DNA from: Ryuthela nishihirai
Taxonomy: Eukaryota > Arthropoda > Arachnida > Araneae > Heptathelidae
Length of the DNA stretch: 64,000 nucleotides
Assembly (NCBI GenBank): GCA_038380435.1
Contig: JAWZYU010000020.1
Span: 40,952,307 to 41,016,306, forward strand
Direction: 5' to 3'
Of the stretch, positions 11,224 to 22,030 are shown one piece after another (position 1 is the stretch's first letter; each line of letters starts with the position of its first letter). Both the position numbers and the translations under genes were made by a program. The notes beneath the pieces are model-generated. The model saw only the letters and a program-made list of their open reading frames with translations, was not told the origin of the DNA and ran no database searches.

Positions 11224-11928
11224 TCAGTTAGGCTCTGAGCACAGAGAATCTTCATTTGCATTCTTTAACACAGCATTTTCTGCAGTAGATGCGTCATGCT
11301 GAATAAGCCTTTTCTTTGCAATTAATTCTCTGTACATTTTACAAGCAGCTTGCAACTCACTCTGTAAAGAAGCTACTTTAGCAGTCACATTAACAGCATC
11401 CATAAAACGTTGTTGGCAAGTCTTTAGATTCTGTGGCACCAATATACCAAACCACCTGAGTGGATCTTGACTGCCACTTTTCTTTCGATCAGCATTTTCA
11501 TGAAAGTTTTCAGAGATATTTTCTCTATTACCACATTTATCTTTTGATATTATGCAGTTCTGCATATCATTTGTAAGTTTATCCTCATCCCCTATAAGTG
11601 TCCGATGTTTTAAGGTTGTTGAAAAATTGCTCTCTTTTTGCAGCTGCAGGGAATCACATATGCTAAAATTTCTGAACTGTAAGTTACCACAATTATTCTC
11701 TTCAGATGTAACTTTAGTTCTAGCATTCATGCTACTTGAATTCACCTGCAAAATGCCAATATTTCTACTTCCCATGAGATATCGAGATTTGGCCATATTC
11801 ATATAACCATCTTTCAATAACTCATCTAGGTAATATCTTTCAATCAAAATGTTTTCTACGATATCTAATACTTTAATTGCCAAATTGTCAAGCTCTTTAC
11901 AGATAGAGTGGTAATCTGATTCAGACAT
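11224..11928 (-). CDS. CCDC115: CCDC115 / Vma22-like V-ATPase assembly factor
   Basis: This 234-codon frame runs unbroken from ATG at 11928 to a stop at 11224. The N-terminus is helical, with ELDNLAIKVLDIVENI and NMAKSRYLMGSRNIG (residues 12-58). The diagnostic block DPLRWFGILVP is at residues 155-165, and a final coiled-coil-like helix spans about 170-205. CCDC115 and yeast Vma22 act at the ER membrane with TMEM199/Vma12 in assembling the V0 sector of the proton pump. Human CCDC115 is 180 residues; the extra length here is a Ser/Asn-rich stretch between residues 62 and 153. Just upstream on the minus strand is a TTTCTTTTAATTTCAG acceptor-like site, so a 5' UTR exon probably lies further right. 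Identity rests on family recognition without a search. Confidence 0.87.
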   Translation of the reverse strand: MSESDYHSICKELDNLAIKVLDIVENILIERYYLDELLKDGYMNMAKSRYLMGSRNIGILQVNSSSMNARTKVTSEENNCGNLQFRNFSICDSLQLQKESNFSTTLKHRTLIGDEDKLTNDMQNCIISKDKCGNRENISENFHENADRKKSGSQDPLRWFGILVPQNLKTCQQRFMDAVNVTAKVASLQSELQAACKMYRELIAKKRLIQHDASTAENAVLKNANEDSLCSEPN

Positions 11929-12261
11929 ATTTTCTGAAATTAAAAGAAATTGTATATTAGTGCTAATTGAAAACAGTAAAGGAAAAGTATTATTAGCTTA
12001 TAAAACAAAACTTCAAATGCTTAAATAAAATTTTTTACCAGAAAATAATATTTTAAGAAAATTTACTTAACATTTTCACTGCAAGTATTTTAGGTGGGAT
12101 TAAAATAGACAATATCCTCAAACTATTATAATACTAAATAATAAAAAAATTTAAAGCACTAAATGATTTTTTGATCAAAATACTAAATTATAAAAACTAT
12201 TATGACAAAACACTAACAGAAGCTTCAATTTAGTAGCAGTGGTAATAATTGTAAAAAATAA
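11929..12261. other. Upstream flank or 5' UTR intron of CCDC115
   Basis: The first bases read on the minus strand as a pyrimidine tract plus CAG acceptor directly before the start codon. The remainder is AT-rich with no coding signal. Confidence 0.4.
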
Positions 12262-12263
12262 TA

Positions 12264-13580
12264 CACTGCTTGACAATGAAAGTGCCCCATCCAGGGCATG
12301 TCGTACAAACATGCAAATAAGTTGGTGTGCACAGTTGAGATATGCAAATGACGATAATCCAGAACCAATGATGTGTGTGGCTCAAGAGATAAAAAGTGCA
12401 AGAAGGAACAGGAATGGTATTGTCCTGTGAATGGTTGAGATTAGGTGGTTCTGCTTTGAAATTGTTCAGTGAAGGCCGAAAATGCCTGATACACGCTGTC
12501 AGCAGGTTTATTGCCATTCGGATGCTTTCGAGAGAGGGAGAATTATAGGCCTATGTGAAACTGGAAGGACTACACAGTGTCACTGCTCATGTTCATCAGG
12601 ATGCACAAACTATTGGACGCTGTTGGCAACAGTGACGAAATGAAGGTCCTAGCGTATGTCGCAGAGGGAGTGATGCCGTCCAACAGACACCAGCATGCTC
12701 GTTTGTCACCATAGAGCACTAATGATATTTGGCAGGCTGCGTCAGCAGCCATGGACGTCCCCATAACAACCCAAACAGCAAACCTGCGCGCTCTAGGCAA
12801 CCGTTACGTTGACTGCCATTGACTGCAAATTATTGCAGTGCTCGTCTGGCTTCATGCAGAAGTCATGCAAACTGGGGTCATGAATGGAACACTGTTGTGT
12901 TTAGTGATGAATCCAGTTTCTGTCTGGGTGCTGACGATTGATGGATCCACGTATGGCGACAACTAGCAAGAGGACAGATCCAGCTTTCGTTCACGACCGG
13001 CACACCGTCCGTCAGTCGGGCATAATGGTATGGGATGCTAATGGTATGACAACAGGCCACCTCTTGTCTGCATCACGGGAACATTGACAGCTGCACAATA
13101 TGTTAGTGCGGTTTCGTTACCGTTCCTGGGAGGCATGCAGCAGCTCATTTTCCAGCATGACAATGTCCATATATACACTGCTAGGGTCTCCAATGTTTGT
13201 AACATGTTCAAGTATTGCCATGGCCAGCATGATCTTGATTTATCCCCATTAGAAAAATCTGTGGGACCACATTGGATGACGTATGCAATTCTCTCACTGG
13301 CTGGCATGGAATCTCGATGAATTATGGGAGCGAGTCAATGCTGCTTCAGGACCATATGCGTTAACTGTATGACTCCATGACACACTGTATTGCTGCCTAT
13401 ATTGCCGTTCATGGTGGTGCAACCACCTACTGAGGCAGTCACATTGTGCTGCATTATTTCATCTTCTAACCACTGTAAATTAAAACATGGTATGCCAATA
13501 CGTATTGCTATGTGTGTGCTACATTTCACCCCTATCCCCCTCACTCCTTCTGGGTGGGGTAATTTCAATGTTGTGCAGTG
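12264..13580 (+). mobile_element. Full-length dead Tc1-like DNA transposon
   Basis: The element is 1317 bp with TA on both sides (12262-12263, 13581-13582). Inverted ends share CACTGC followed by a similar block ending in CCCCAYCCAG. Transposase remains read on the plus strand. WNTVVFSDESSFCLG carries the first catalytic Asp (codon at 12906). A DN pair follows at 13159-13164, and DLSPLE at 13237-13254 carries the final acidic residue. Many stops and frameshifts separate these pieces, so it is inactive. It lies between CCDC115 and the melted promoter region. Confidence 0.85.
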
Positions 13581-13689
13581 TATTTTCAGTTTAAGTCAAA
13601 TAGTTATAGGAATGAAGTCATATTCAAAGCTATCTAAATATACTTTTTTATGGAAAAAAAATGTTTCATTGGAAATATATTAAAAATCT

Positions 13690-14108
13690 CACACAAATCA
13701 CTCAAAACCTCATTTTTTAATTAGTTTCATATTTAGAATTATTGAAACTAGAATATTTAATACAAAATGCTGCTGTTACACTCATCCTAAACACTTCTCT
13801 TTAAACTTGACAAAAACTGAATCACTATAAACTTCTTCAGCATAGAGTAATGTTAACAAACAAATTGGCAATACCATATACCGCTTCTATGAAATGGCAA
13901 TCAGATGGCTTTAACAAATTATTTGTCATAATTTAATAAAATATGCATCAAATGAAAAAAGAAAATATTATTTATTAAGCTTGAAGATATGTATAATATA
14001 TGAGATATAATATAAAAGATATGTATAAAAAAAATACAAAGGGAAAATTTTTATTTTTAAAAGACCGTTTTTTTTTGTACTAAAAACGGATATCTAAATC
14101 CTTGGCCT
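13690..14108 (-). mobile_element. piggyBac-like fragment (5' end region)
   Basis: This segment matches 42000-42276 and, in reverse, 49400-49640. Shared words are AATGTTAACAA, AATTGGCAATACCATATA, GGCAATCAGATGGCTTTA and AATAAAATATGCATCAAATG. It ends at a TTAA (14109-14112), the target site of piggyBac. The left border is vague. Confidence 0.65.
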
Positions 14109-14159
14109 TTAATTACGAATTGTGTGAATGTATAAGATGCCCTTGAAAATGGAAGGGCT

Positions 14160-14700
14160 AACTTTTTGCACAATTACAGGCAACTGAAAACAAGTCAACT
14201 AGTGTGTTGTTTCACTGAAATTTTTTTCTTGCATATGAATGGCAAATCCACTGAGTTACCTGTTGACTTTGTAGTCAATAAATCAATAGTTTCATGGAAA
14301 AACGTTTTACTGATGTGTGAAATTAGAACCCACATCTCTTCTGATGCATACCAGTATTCTAAGACCACTAAATGCCGGCTCCATCTTTTTTCTACTAATG
14401 CGACCTATCAATTTCATATCATTGTTGCACCTGGGCTATGCATCATCTATGACCAAGGAAGACAACTATTTCTTTTCAATGCTGCACTGAGTAAGATGTA
14501 AGTAAATAAGCAAGTAAGTCATGCTAAAAGCATTATTAATAAATTAATCAACAAATAGCAAATGAACAGAGTTACCTGTTGGTTTTGTAGTAATGTGGGT
14601 TTGAATTCTGCACATCAGAAAACTTTTTTCCACAAAACTATTTTTTCCTGCAGATGAACATTCAAAGTTTGGTAAAGTATGGATAAAAAAAGCCACATTA
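14160..14700. repeat. Inverted pair of a third tRNA-like repeat
   Basis: Two related segments lie head to head. About 14285-14340 and the reverse complement of 14590-14660 share AATAGTTT, TGGAAAAA, GTTTT, CTGATGTG and AACCCACAT. On the minus strand the left copy reads like a decayed tRNA-derived head, with TAGTGGTCTTAGAA and GTGGGTTCTAATTTC near boxes A and B, suggesting a third SINE family. Borders are not defined. Confidence 0.45.
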
Positions 14701-15149
14701 ATTGGAAACATATAAAAAGATGCCATATTTTTTCAAAATAAAACATTACAATTATGGAAATGCTGTAAATATTAAATCAGAGCATTTAATTATAACAGCA
14801 AATCAGAAACTGGCCAAAAGACCAATTGCAAATTTTAGTGCAGCTAAATAGAGCACAACATGGGTTAATTGGTGTCTATTGACATATATCCCTGTCATAT
14901 TTTTCTTTTTTAACTGGACATAGATTTCTTAGTTATTCCACCAGGGTCAATTTCATTTATATTTTGGCTTTAGTATGTTATTTTTTAACATGTGTTAGAA
15001 AACCATACACTTGTGCTAAAATATAAGGAAATTTAATAGCAAAATTAATAGGGGTACTTATTTAGTTTACAAGCCTGTTGTCATTACAGGGTTTGGGGAT
15101 GTTGGAATCATGGAAAACAAGTGTGAAGAGAACTGCATTATTGTTAGGT
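14701..15149. other. Non-coding stretch, nothing recognised
   Basis: AT-rich sequence without supported genes or repeats. Confidence 0.4.
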
Positions 15150-15352
15150 AGCCCTAGGACTGAGTGTTAGTGTGCTTGCTATTGATCAAATAGGCCAGGT
15201 TAAAGACCTAGACAAGGCACATTTTATTTCTTGTCATTCTGCAGAGGCCTCACCTTTCTTGAAGACTTTATCTATAGCATATTATACTGAGAGGTTCCTG
15301 TCAGATCTATGTGGTAAGTAACTTCTTGAAGGATAGTTTATTTCTAAACTTA
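15150..15352 (+). repeat. Degraded SINE family B copy
   Basis: It follows the layout of the copy at 15822: GTTAGTGTGCTTGCTATTGATC for the head, a decayed box B, CTGCAGAGGCCTCACC, then CTGTCAGATCTATGTGG and CTTGAAGGATAGTTTATTT. It is much more diverged than the other copies. Confidence 0.55.
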
Positions 15353-15667
15353 GGTGAGAAATCACTTTTGCAAATTCCAATTAGTTATGGAATATCATTG
15401 TATCCTTGTTGCTCTGGTGACATCACAAGATTTGCAATATTTACACGTATTAGGACAATTAAAATCTGCATAAGCAGGGAATCATCGACTTGTTGATGAG
15501 AAAAGAGAAGTTGTTTTCTAATTTGTTAACAAGACTCCATATTAACAATTTAGTGAAGCATTTCTGCAAACACTTGCTACTCTTAATCCTGGGGAGCTGA
15601 TCCACTTTCCTGGAGTCTAATCCTGGTTCTATGTGAAGAAGAGAACAATTTGTCATAATAAATAACA

Positions 15668-15735
15668 AGCTTGGCTGCCTTGATGGGAGGTTCTCATCTC
15701 CCCCTAACAGCTGCCCAGCTGAGCTTGGTTTTTAA
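15668..15735 (+). repeat. SINE family A fragment
   Basis: The words CTTGATGGGAGG, CATCT, CCTAACAGCTG and CCAGCTGAGC match the body of family A copies. Only this middle piece is present. Confidence 0.5.
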
Positions 15736-15821
15736 ATCTATTTTTAGTAATAGATTGTTTTTAGGAGCATTATAATTCAATTGTACATAATAATTTTCAA
15801 AAATTAATGTTTAACATGCAG

Positions 15822-16017
15822 TCATTGTCCCATGTCCAAGTGATTAGCATGCTTCGCTACTGATCAGACGGACTTGGGTTCAAGGCCTGGGTGTTTACAT
15901 TGTCTTTCTGCTGAAGTCCCACCATCCTCACAGACCTCACATTCCACCTATGGTGTGTAAACTGATAGGCTCCTGTCAGACCTCTGTGGCAAGCAGCTGC
16001 TTGAGGGGTATTTATTT
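15822..16017 (+). repeat. SINE family B, full copy with 12-bp target duplication
   Basis: The direct repeat tttaacatgcag lies on both sides (15810-15821 and 16018-16029), which fixes the ends. The head has GTGATTAGCATGC (box A region) and GGTTCAAGGCC (box B), so it derives from a tRNA gene. The 3' domain has CTGTCAGACCTCTGTGG and the palindrome CAAGCAGCTGCTTG and ends in an AT-rich tail. Transcription by RNA polymerase III and mobilisation by a partner LINE are inferred. Confidence 0.85.
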
Positions 16018-16225
16018 TTTAACATGCAGGTAGGTCTGCAATTTTGCTGGGCCTTTCTGAGATTTTCCATTTCTATATGTATTGTGCAAGGCTTCTCATG
16101 CAGTTAATAAATCATTCCCATTTCTAATGCACTCTTAACATAATGTGTTAAATTTAAAAATGAACTAAATCCACATCTAAAAACAGAAAAAGATGGCAAA
16201 ACTACATGCAACCAATTAACTAACA

Positions 16226-16414
16226 AATTAAAAATAACTTAAAATTCTCTGTCATTGAGCAATAAAATTTTAAAGTTTATCCTTCAAACTATTTGCATTC
16301 TTTTCTACTTTTTAGGGCCCCAACAGGAAGATAGGTATTTTTCTAAATTTTTAATTTATATGTAATTTATATTTTTATTGCTCAATGACAGAGAATTTTA
16401 AGTTATTTTTAATT
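16226..16414. repeat. Perfect 42-bp inverted repeat, 105-bp loop
   Basis: The left arm at 16226-16267 and the right arm at 16373-16414 are exact reverse complements over 42 bases, containing AATTCTCTGTCATTGAGCAA. The perfect match suggests a young foldback or MITE-type sequence. Direct repeats outside the arms were not evident. Confidence 0.8.
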
Positions 16415-17251
16415 AATTTCTGAGCAAGAAGGTCCCTTTAATTGTGTAATTAATAAAATTGGTGAAGCAACAAAACAACATTCTTTTTGCCTTAATTAAA
16501 AAATGAGCAAGGTTTTTTCAGTCAGCCATCCATTAATGACAGATAGAAATCCATATTGATGACAGATAGAAATCCAACAGTGATATTCTATAAATAACAC
16601 TTATGGTTTGCCTTTTGTAAAACAAAAAAAATAACAACTGTCATTTTCACATATTTTAGCAATTATTATTTTAAAGTCCCCTAATATAACTGTGTTGATA
16701 ATAAAAATTAGTTATGAAAACATAATAAAACTACTAACAAAGCTAATCATGACTTCTTAACTCACTCATTACAGAGATCATAAACAGATGAAATGGAGCA
16801 CAGGGATTTTTGCAAGTTCTTATCTGAAGTGTGCCTGTGGCAATGAAGTTAAAATGTAAAGAGGAATAAACTGAAAAGAATCAGAGCCTCAAGGCTATTG
16901 ATTTTCTTGATCAACTAGATAAAAAATCACTAGAATTGATCTGATACCAAGATGGATCTTGGTTTCTTAAACTTTTGCTGGCAGAGGTGATAGTACTTAA
17001 CAGCTCCTGAAATGAGAAGTTTCTGATGTTACGTAGAATTTTCAAAAAACTGAATTGTAGCATTTCTAGTGCAGTCCCAAACAGAAGGGATGAAAGGATC
17101 CCTTTGGATGATGGAATTATGCATGAACCAGGGTGTGTCAACAATCTATTGCATAATCCTATTTTGGAAAGTTTGAATTTTAGTTCTTTCACAGTAGCTC
17201 AAAGTTGGAGATGCATAAAGAATAGATGCAAATAACAATCTTATATGTAAG
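16415..17251. other. Non-coding stretch with no firm feature
   Basis: It contains short duplications such as GATGACAGATAGAAATCC, found twice near 16537-16576. A modest open frame on either strand at 16911-17235 could not be matched to any protein family. Confidence 0.4.
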
Positions 17252-17340
17252 CCATCCTCACAGACCTTCTATGTCACATAAACTGACAGGCTCCTGTCAG
17301 ACCTCTGTGGCAAGCAGCTGCTTGAGGGGGTATTATTATT
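17252..17340 (+). repeat. SINE family B, 3' domain only
   Basis: CATCCTCACAGACC, ACATAAACTGACAGGCTCC, CCTCTGTGGCAAGCAGCTGC and TTGAGGGGGTATTATT match the 3' half of family B. The tRNA head is missing, as expected for a 5'-truncated copy. Confidence 0.75.
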
Positions 17341-17544
17341 TTTATTATGTAAGCAACTTGTTTGCCAATGAAAGCATTGAGTGCCCAGCAAAAACGGATA
17401 TCAACCTATTGTGCACTGCTTTTACTTTGCAAATACTTTTTCTAATGTGATGCATCCAGTCAAGCTTTCTCTGCAATGTGACTCCATTCCCATGCCGTGT
17501 CTGTGGAAAATAATATCTCTCAATAACACACTTTCATTACACAC

Positions 17545-17930
17545 AATAAAAAAGCCTTAAAAATATATAATCTCATCGGTAACAATAATTTCAACTAGAT
17601 CATAATGCCAAACAACAAATTTTTGTTCCACACAAAAAAAACAAAGCCGCAAAATATATATATATAATCTTGTACGAGACAACAATTTTAATCTGCACAT
17701 ACTACTTATGAACAAATTTTCCCTCTACACATATAAAAAGCCGTCCCCCCAAATAAAAATCCTCATCGGAGGCAACTATTTGAAACAGAACTTCTCCCTA
17801 AAAACAAATTCGGGTTCTGCACTTAGAAAAGCGCCCCCTCCCTTAAAGTAAATATTCTTATCGAAGACAACTGTTTCGACTATAGCATATCATTAAACAA
17901 CAGACTTTCATTTCGTTCTTAAAAACAAAT
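17545..17930 (+). repeat. Four diverged tandem units of about 90-96 bp
   Basis: Units begin near 17548, 17634, 17730 and 17824. Each has an A-rich start with AAAGCC or AAAGCG, then ATAAT or AAAT, CTCATCGG-like, ACAACAATTT or ACAACTGTTT, and ends with AACAAATTTT or ACAGACTTTC and TCTACAC or TTCTGCAC. The units differ at many positions, so the array is old. No open frame runs through it. Confidence 0.55.
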
Positions 17931-18107
17931 CCAAAAAAACATGAAATCAAAGGATAAACACACATAAAACGCTTATCTATAAACACCTAAATATCCAGAA
18001 ATTTTGGTTCCTAGGAGGTATATGGATACTCTGATTTACCAAAAGCATTTTTAATTTGCCACATTCCAAAATTCACGGGCCTCCACGATAGTTAAAAAAA
18101 AACATAT

Positions 18108-18290
18108 TCATTTCAGATCATACCCATGCCACTTTATAAAATTAAAACATATCGAAATGATATTTCCGTCAATGCAAAGCTCAGCAGCAGACGGTATTTT
18201 CCATTCAATTCTGTTAGAACCTCTAACCGTTGAGTCATACTTTACATTCCCATTTCTCAACGTTACATTTATTCCTTTCCATAGTGTCAT
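18108..18290 (-). CDS. Possible coding exon of unknown protein, 60 codons
   Basis: The minus-strand frame begins MTLWKGINVTLRNGNVKY, continues STVRGSNRIEWKIP and SAAELCIDGN, and then becomes low in information (about 45 good codons). The composition (Trp, Cys, Pro, Gly well placed, few homopolymers) is unlike the neighbouring AT-rich random frames and looks like a real folded domain. I do not recognise the family. The ATG at 18290 has an A-rich context and no close acceptor, so it could be a first coding exon of a gene whose other exons lie to the left, possibly around CCDC115. Chance coding potential remains possible. Confidence 0.35.
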   Translation of the reverse strand: MTLWKGINVTLRNGNVKYDSTVRGSNRIEWKIPSAAELCIDGNIISICFNFIKWHGYDLK

Positions 18291-18359
18291 TTTGCCCCTT
18301 GGTCCTTTTAATGTATTCTATGCCTCTTCACTCATTTGCAAATATTTGCGATAGTTGTA

Positions 18360-20219
18360 TAAATCGTTAAAAAGCAATTCATTTAACTATTCATATGCGA
18401 ATTGCTCCTCTTGTAGCCATTTCCGACACCAAAATCTGTTTACTCTTTATTTTTTTTACAATAGGACAAAATAATTCTTAGACATGTAATTCCCTTATTA
18501 GAAAAAGGAGCCATTTTATATTAACGAACTAATTGCCCACCAGATGGCAGCAATTTCTCAGTGCAAGAAAACCGACAGATGGATGGGCAATTCGTTGAAA
18601 ACTTCAGACGAAGTACTGTAGAAGCTTGGTGTGAACAGCAGGCAAGGATGCATTGCACGTTTTAGCACATACGCACCATGCCATCCCGTGCCTTGTAATA
18701 GATGCTTTCAGGTTAAATTTCTTGAAAATATTGCAAACAGTTTAAATTCGTCTTTTGAAACTTCCCCGAAAAGAAAATTAATCTATGTCACTAATACATA
18801 CTAGGCTAAGAATTAACTTAATAACTTTTTACCATTAAAATTTGTTATTCTTTGATGAGCAGCATTGAGATCATCATGCAACACAGAACTCAAAATATAT
18901 TGTTTGCTTCCTTTTTTTTAAAACCACAAACCAACTGGGGTTTTTCCAAATACTAAATCGGTAAAATCACTTATATCAGCAACACGTGCAAGTTTTCATA
19001 TTTTCGAGATTTGATATAATCGATAGCATCTTTACGTCTCGCTATACGACGTAAAGACACAAAAAAATGGTTGATAGTTACTAAATATATATGTATGCAA
19101 AATTAGTGAGTTTTAAATTTTAATTGCCATTTTTTCTTGTGTACTACAGATAACAGATTTCCTGCTTAAACGCTTAAGACAATCTACAGTAGCTTGCAAC
19201 TTATTAAACTTTTCAAAATATTTCATATTATTTAAAATTTTATGCAGAGAAGAGCATCTATTTATTAAATGAGTCAGATTAAATTAAATTAACCTGGAAA
19301 TATCCAGAACGGATGTGCTGAGAGAGAGGTTTGCAACTTTTGAGGGAACGATTGTTTCCCATCAAGTAGCATAAGGAATTAGAAGGAAGAGGAGCCTTTT
19401 GAACAAATTTGTGAAGTATTTTCGCATGGTGGATGGTCATTTGTTTGTGCCCATGACCAGAGCATCGCCATTGAGTTTCTGTGCAATAACTGCACTAAGT
19501 AATTTTTTTTCTAACATGATTAGTTGTGTGGCCAATAAATCGATCTACAGATTATTCAGACAAAAAATAATGTTCAGTAATGAATAAACGTTTAATCTGT
19601 AGATATTAATTTTAAATAGACAATCATTGATACAAGTGTCAGCACAACTGTGAAATCATTTTGAAAAGTTAAACGCGATTTTTAGTGTTTTTATGTTCTG
19701 CTTTTTATATTCAGCATTTGATGGAATATTATTTTTTTCATATTCTACACTTGATGGAAAGTAAAGAATCATTCTACATTTTAACTACACTTCCTCCTAT
19801 TTAACCTCGCATGATATTTCATTAAGCGAAGCTTATGCAATATTTAGTACGACTTCTGATTTCCTTATCAGCGTGAGCAATTCAGCCCGCCAGCTGCAAA
19901 ATATCGTGATCAAGCGGCAAGGCAAAATCGAGTGCCCCATCGCCAGACACTTTTTAGAATCTTAATGCAAAAATACAAATAATATAATAAAATACAAATG
20001 ATAAGTAGAAACCAGTTGAAACAAACTCTTTAATTGTTGTCTACTATGAAAAACAATAATAACTCTTTTTCTGCTAGAGTACTTCTATTAATTTTTTTAA
20101 TCTAGAGATATTTTATAAATCGCGAAATGGCATCATGGTTTCATAGTATGGAAACACATAGGAAGCTCGCAATCTGTTCTTAAAGAAACCGCTTTCTCGT
20201 ATTATGTCGGACCTTGAAC
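18360..20219. other. Intergenic region between divergent genes
   Basis: Non-coding sequence between the minus-strand genes and the melted promoter. A small hairpin CTTTACGTC/GACGTAAAG lies near 19032-19058. Regions near 18530-18640 and 19860-19960 have more CG dinucleotides than the rest and could be regulatory, but there is no specific motif to support this. Confidence 0.4.
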
Positions 20220-20322
20220 TATAAAATGAAAGAAAACCGGTTCAGTATTTTATGGACCTTCAGTGTGTAAGGTTACAAGTGGATGGGTCTGCGTTCAGTC
20301 ACCCTACTATTTAAGCACAAAC
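20220..20322 (+). promoter_or_regulatory. Candidate core promoter of melted
   Basis: A TATAAAA box at 20220-20226 is followed by initiator-like TTCAGT words at 20241, 20259 and 20294, and the likely first exon starts here. TCAGT is the usual arthropod initiator core. The TATA to initiator spacing (24 bases to the first, 42 to the second) is not ideal. The assignment depends on the downstream splice donor. Confidence 0.35.
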
Positions 20323-20392
20323 ATGGCGAGCCGTCTAAACAAATTTAACTCAGGAAATGCGCCGAAGTATTTTATTTTAACACAGTTTTCAC
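20260..20392 (+). other. melt: Candidate 5' exon of melted with small upstream ORF
   Basis: A strong donor ACgtaagtaa ends the exon at 20392. Within it, ATG at 20323 opens 23 codons starting MASRLNKFNSGN. Joined to the acceptor at 26967, the frame stops after three more codons, so the product would be a 26-residue upstream ORF ending before the melted start. It could act as a translational brake. The alternative is that this is the first coding exon of a different plus-strand gene or isoform. The 5' end is uncertain. Confidence 0.45.
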
Positions 20393-22026
20393 GTAAGTAA
20401 TTATTATTACTAGTTTTTATGTAATATTTAAATTATATGAATAATTTGCTGAAAGTAAATCTGGTAGACTAGGAAAAATTGGCTTTTCAGAATTATAGTT
20501 TATATTAAATTAAACGTGGCAGCTGATATTTTTTATGGATACTCGTAAAACTATTGAAAATAACTTTTGAAACTAATATGTATCACTATACAATTTTCAT
20601 TTCGAATTTTATGGAAGCCAATGAATTTTATAGAAGCCAATTTACCAATTTGTTTCATATGAAGATTCAGGTTTAATTAAAAATGGTTGTTAATATCTCC
20701 ATGGAACAAAATGTGTTTGGTAATTTAATTTTTTTTCTGTGAGGCAGAGTAGAAAGCAAAATTAGCAGGCAAATGTGTGGGTGTTTTGGCATGTTGAGTT
20801 AATAAGCTTAATAGTGTAAATTTAAAAATAAATTTCATGTGAATTTGTAGGTGTGTTCAGAATTCGGTTTTTTGTAATGATTATTTTTTTTTAAATTGAT
20901 GATAGATGTTTAAAATAAAAATCCAGAGATTTCATAGGTATAGTCAGCTTCAAAGCTTAATAAAGGTAAAAATATGCAACCATCAAGTTAATGAGATATA
21001 ATGTTTCCTTTTTGTAATTCTACACTTGATGTGAATTTATGTAATGATTGTAAAAAAAATGCATGTTTGAAAGAACATATCCTAGGAAATCATGTTAATG
21101 ATTTTTGTGTGGCAAGTTCCAGATTTTAAACCAAAAACTTTTCAAACCAAAAAAAAAAGAAATCTGATTTGGGAAGGATCAACTACATAAGTAAAATTCT
21201 GGTACAATTGTCGGATATCATTACAAATTTCATCAGTAGACAATGAATAACAGTCTGCTCATATTAATGTTTTTCACATATGGAGAAAAGTTCAATCAGA
21301 ATTTATGATAGGGAAGAGTTTCAATACTATTTTAAATCTGCATTAATGGATTAAATGGGTATAAGAATTTCCTAAACTGTATTCCCTTCCATAAACTATT
21401 TCAGCAGTATTAAATTTACATTCCAGTGATGCACACAAGGGTTTTTATATTTCATTTATGTTGTGTGTGTGTGTTTTTTTGTTTGTGTTAGATTGTTCAA
21501 TGACATTGCAAGATTCTTTTCATAGATCAAAATGCTCAGCTAATATTGCTCAAGTTTCTATTAGATATCTTAACCCTTTAACGGCCCAAAACAACCAAAA
21601 TTTGAAATGGACTCATCCAAATAATGCTATTCCTTTGTCTTAATACCCTCTACACTTTTCTGAAAATTCCTGGGCATTAAAGAATTAATGATCTGCACAA
21701 GCAATATGACTAACCACATAGTCAGCCTTTCCTCCCTCTTAGGAAGTGTATTAAAGTTAATAGTCTAAAGTAGGAGTCTTCAAACTTTTTTTAAATCATT
21801 GTCCACTTTTGGCTTATATTGCCATTTTCAAATAAGTTCACTGCCCTCTTTCTGTATCGACTTAATATTAGAATATCCTTTGCCAAGTTCTTTAACATGC
21901 AACAAAAAAATTCTGAATTGTCCACTTTGTTCAAAACCAGTAGCCTAAAGAATGAAAAATATCCTTAAAGTATCAGAAAATAAGTCTGACATGATCACAG
22001 AGTAAATTGTTAATAGACTTTTACCC
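20393..22026. other. First intron of melted, left part
   Basis: AT-rich intronic sequence with a short TG run near 21463. No coding exon or repeat could be supported. Confidence 0.4.
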
Positions 22027-22030
22027 TTAA

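Noticed and set aside
16911..17235. Overlapping 93- and 69-codon frames on both strands
   Set aside because: No recognisable domain and no splice or start context that favours either strand.
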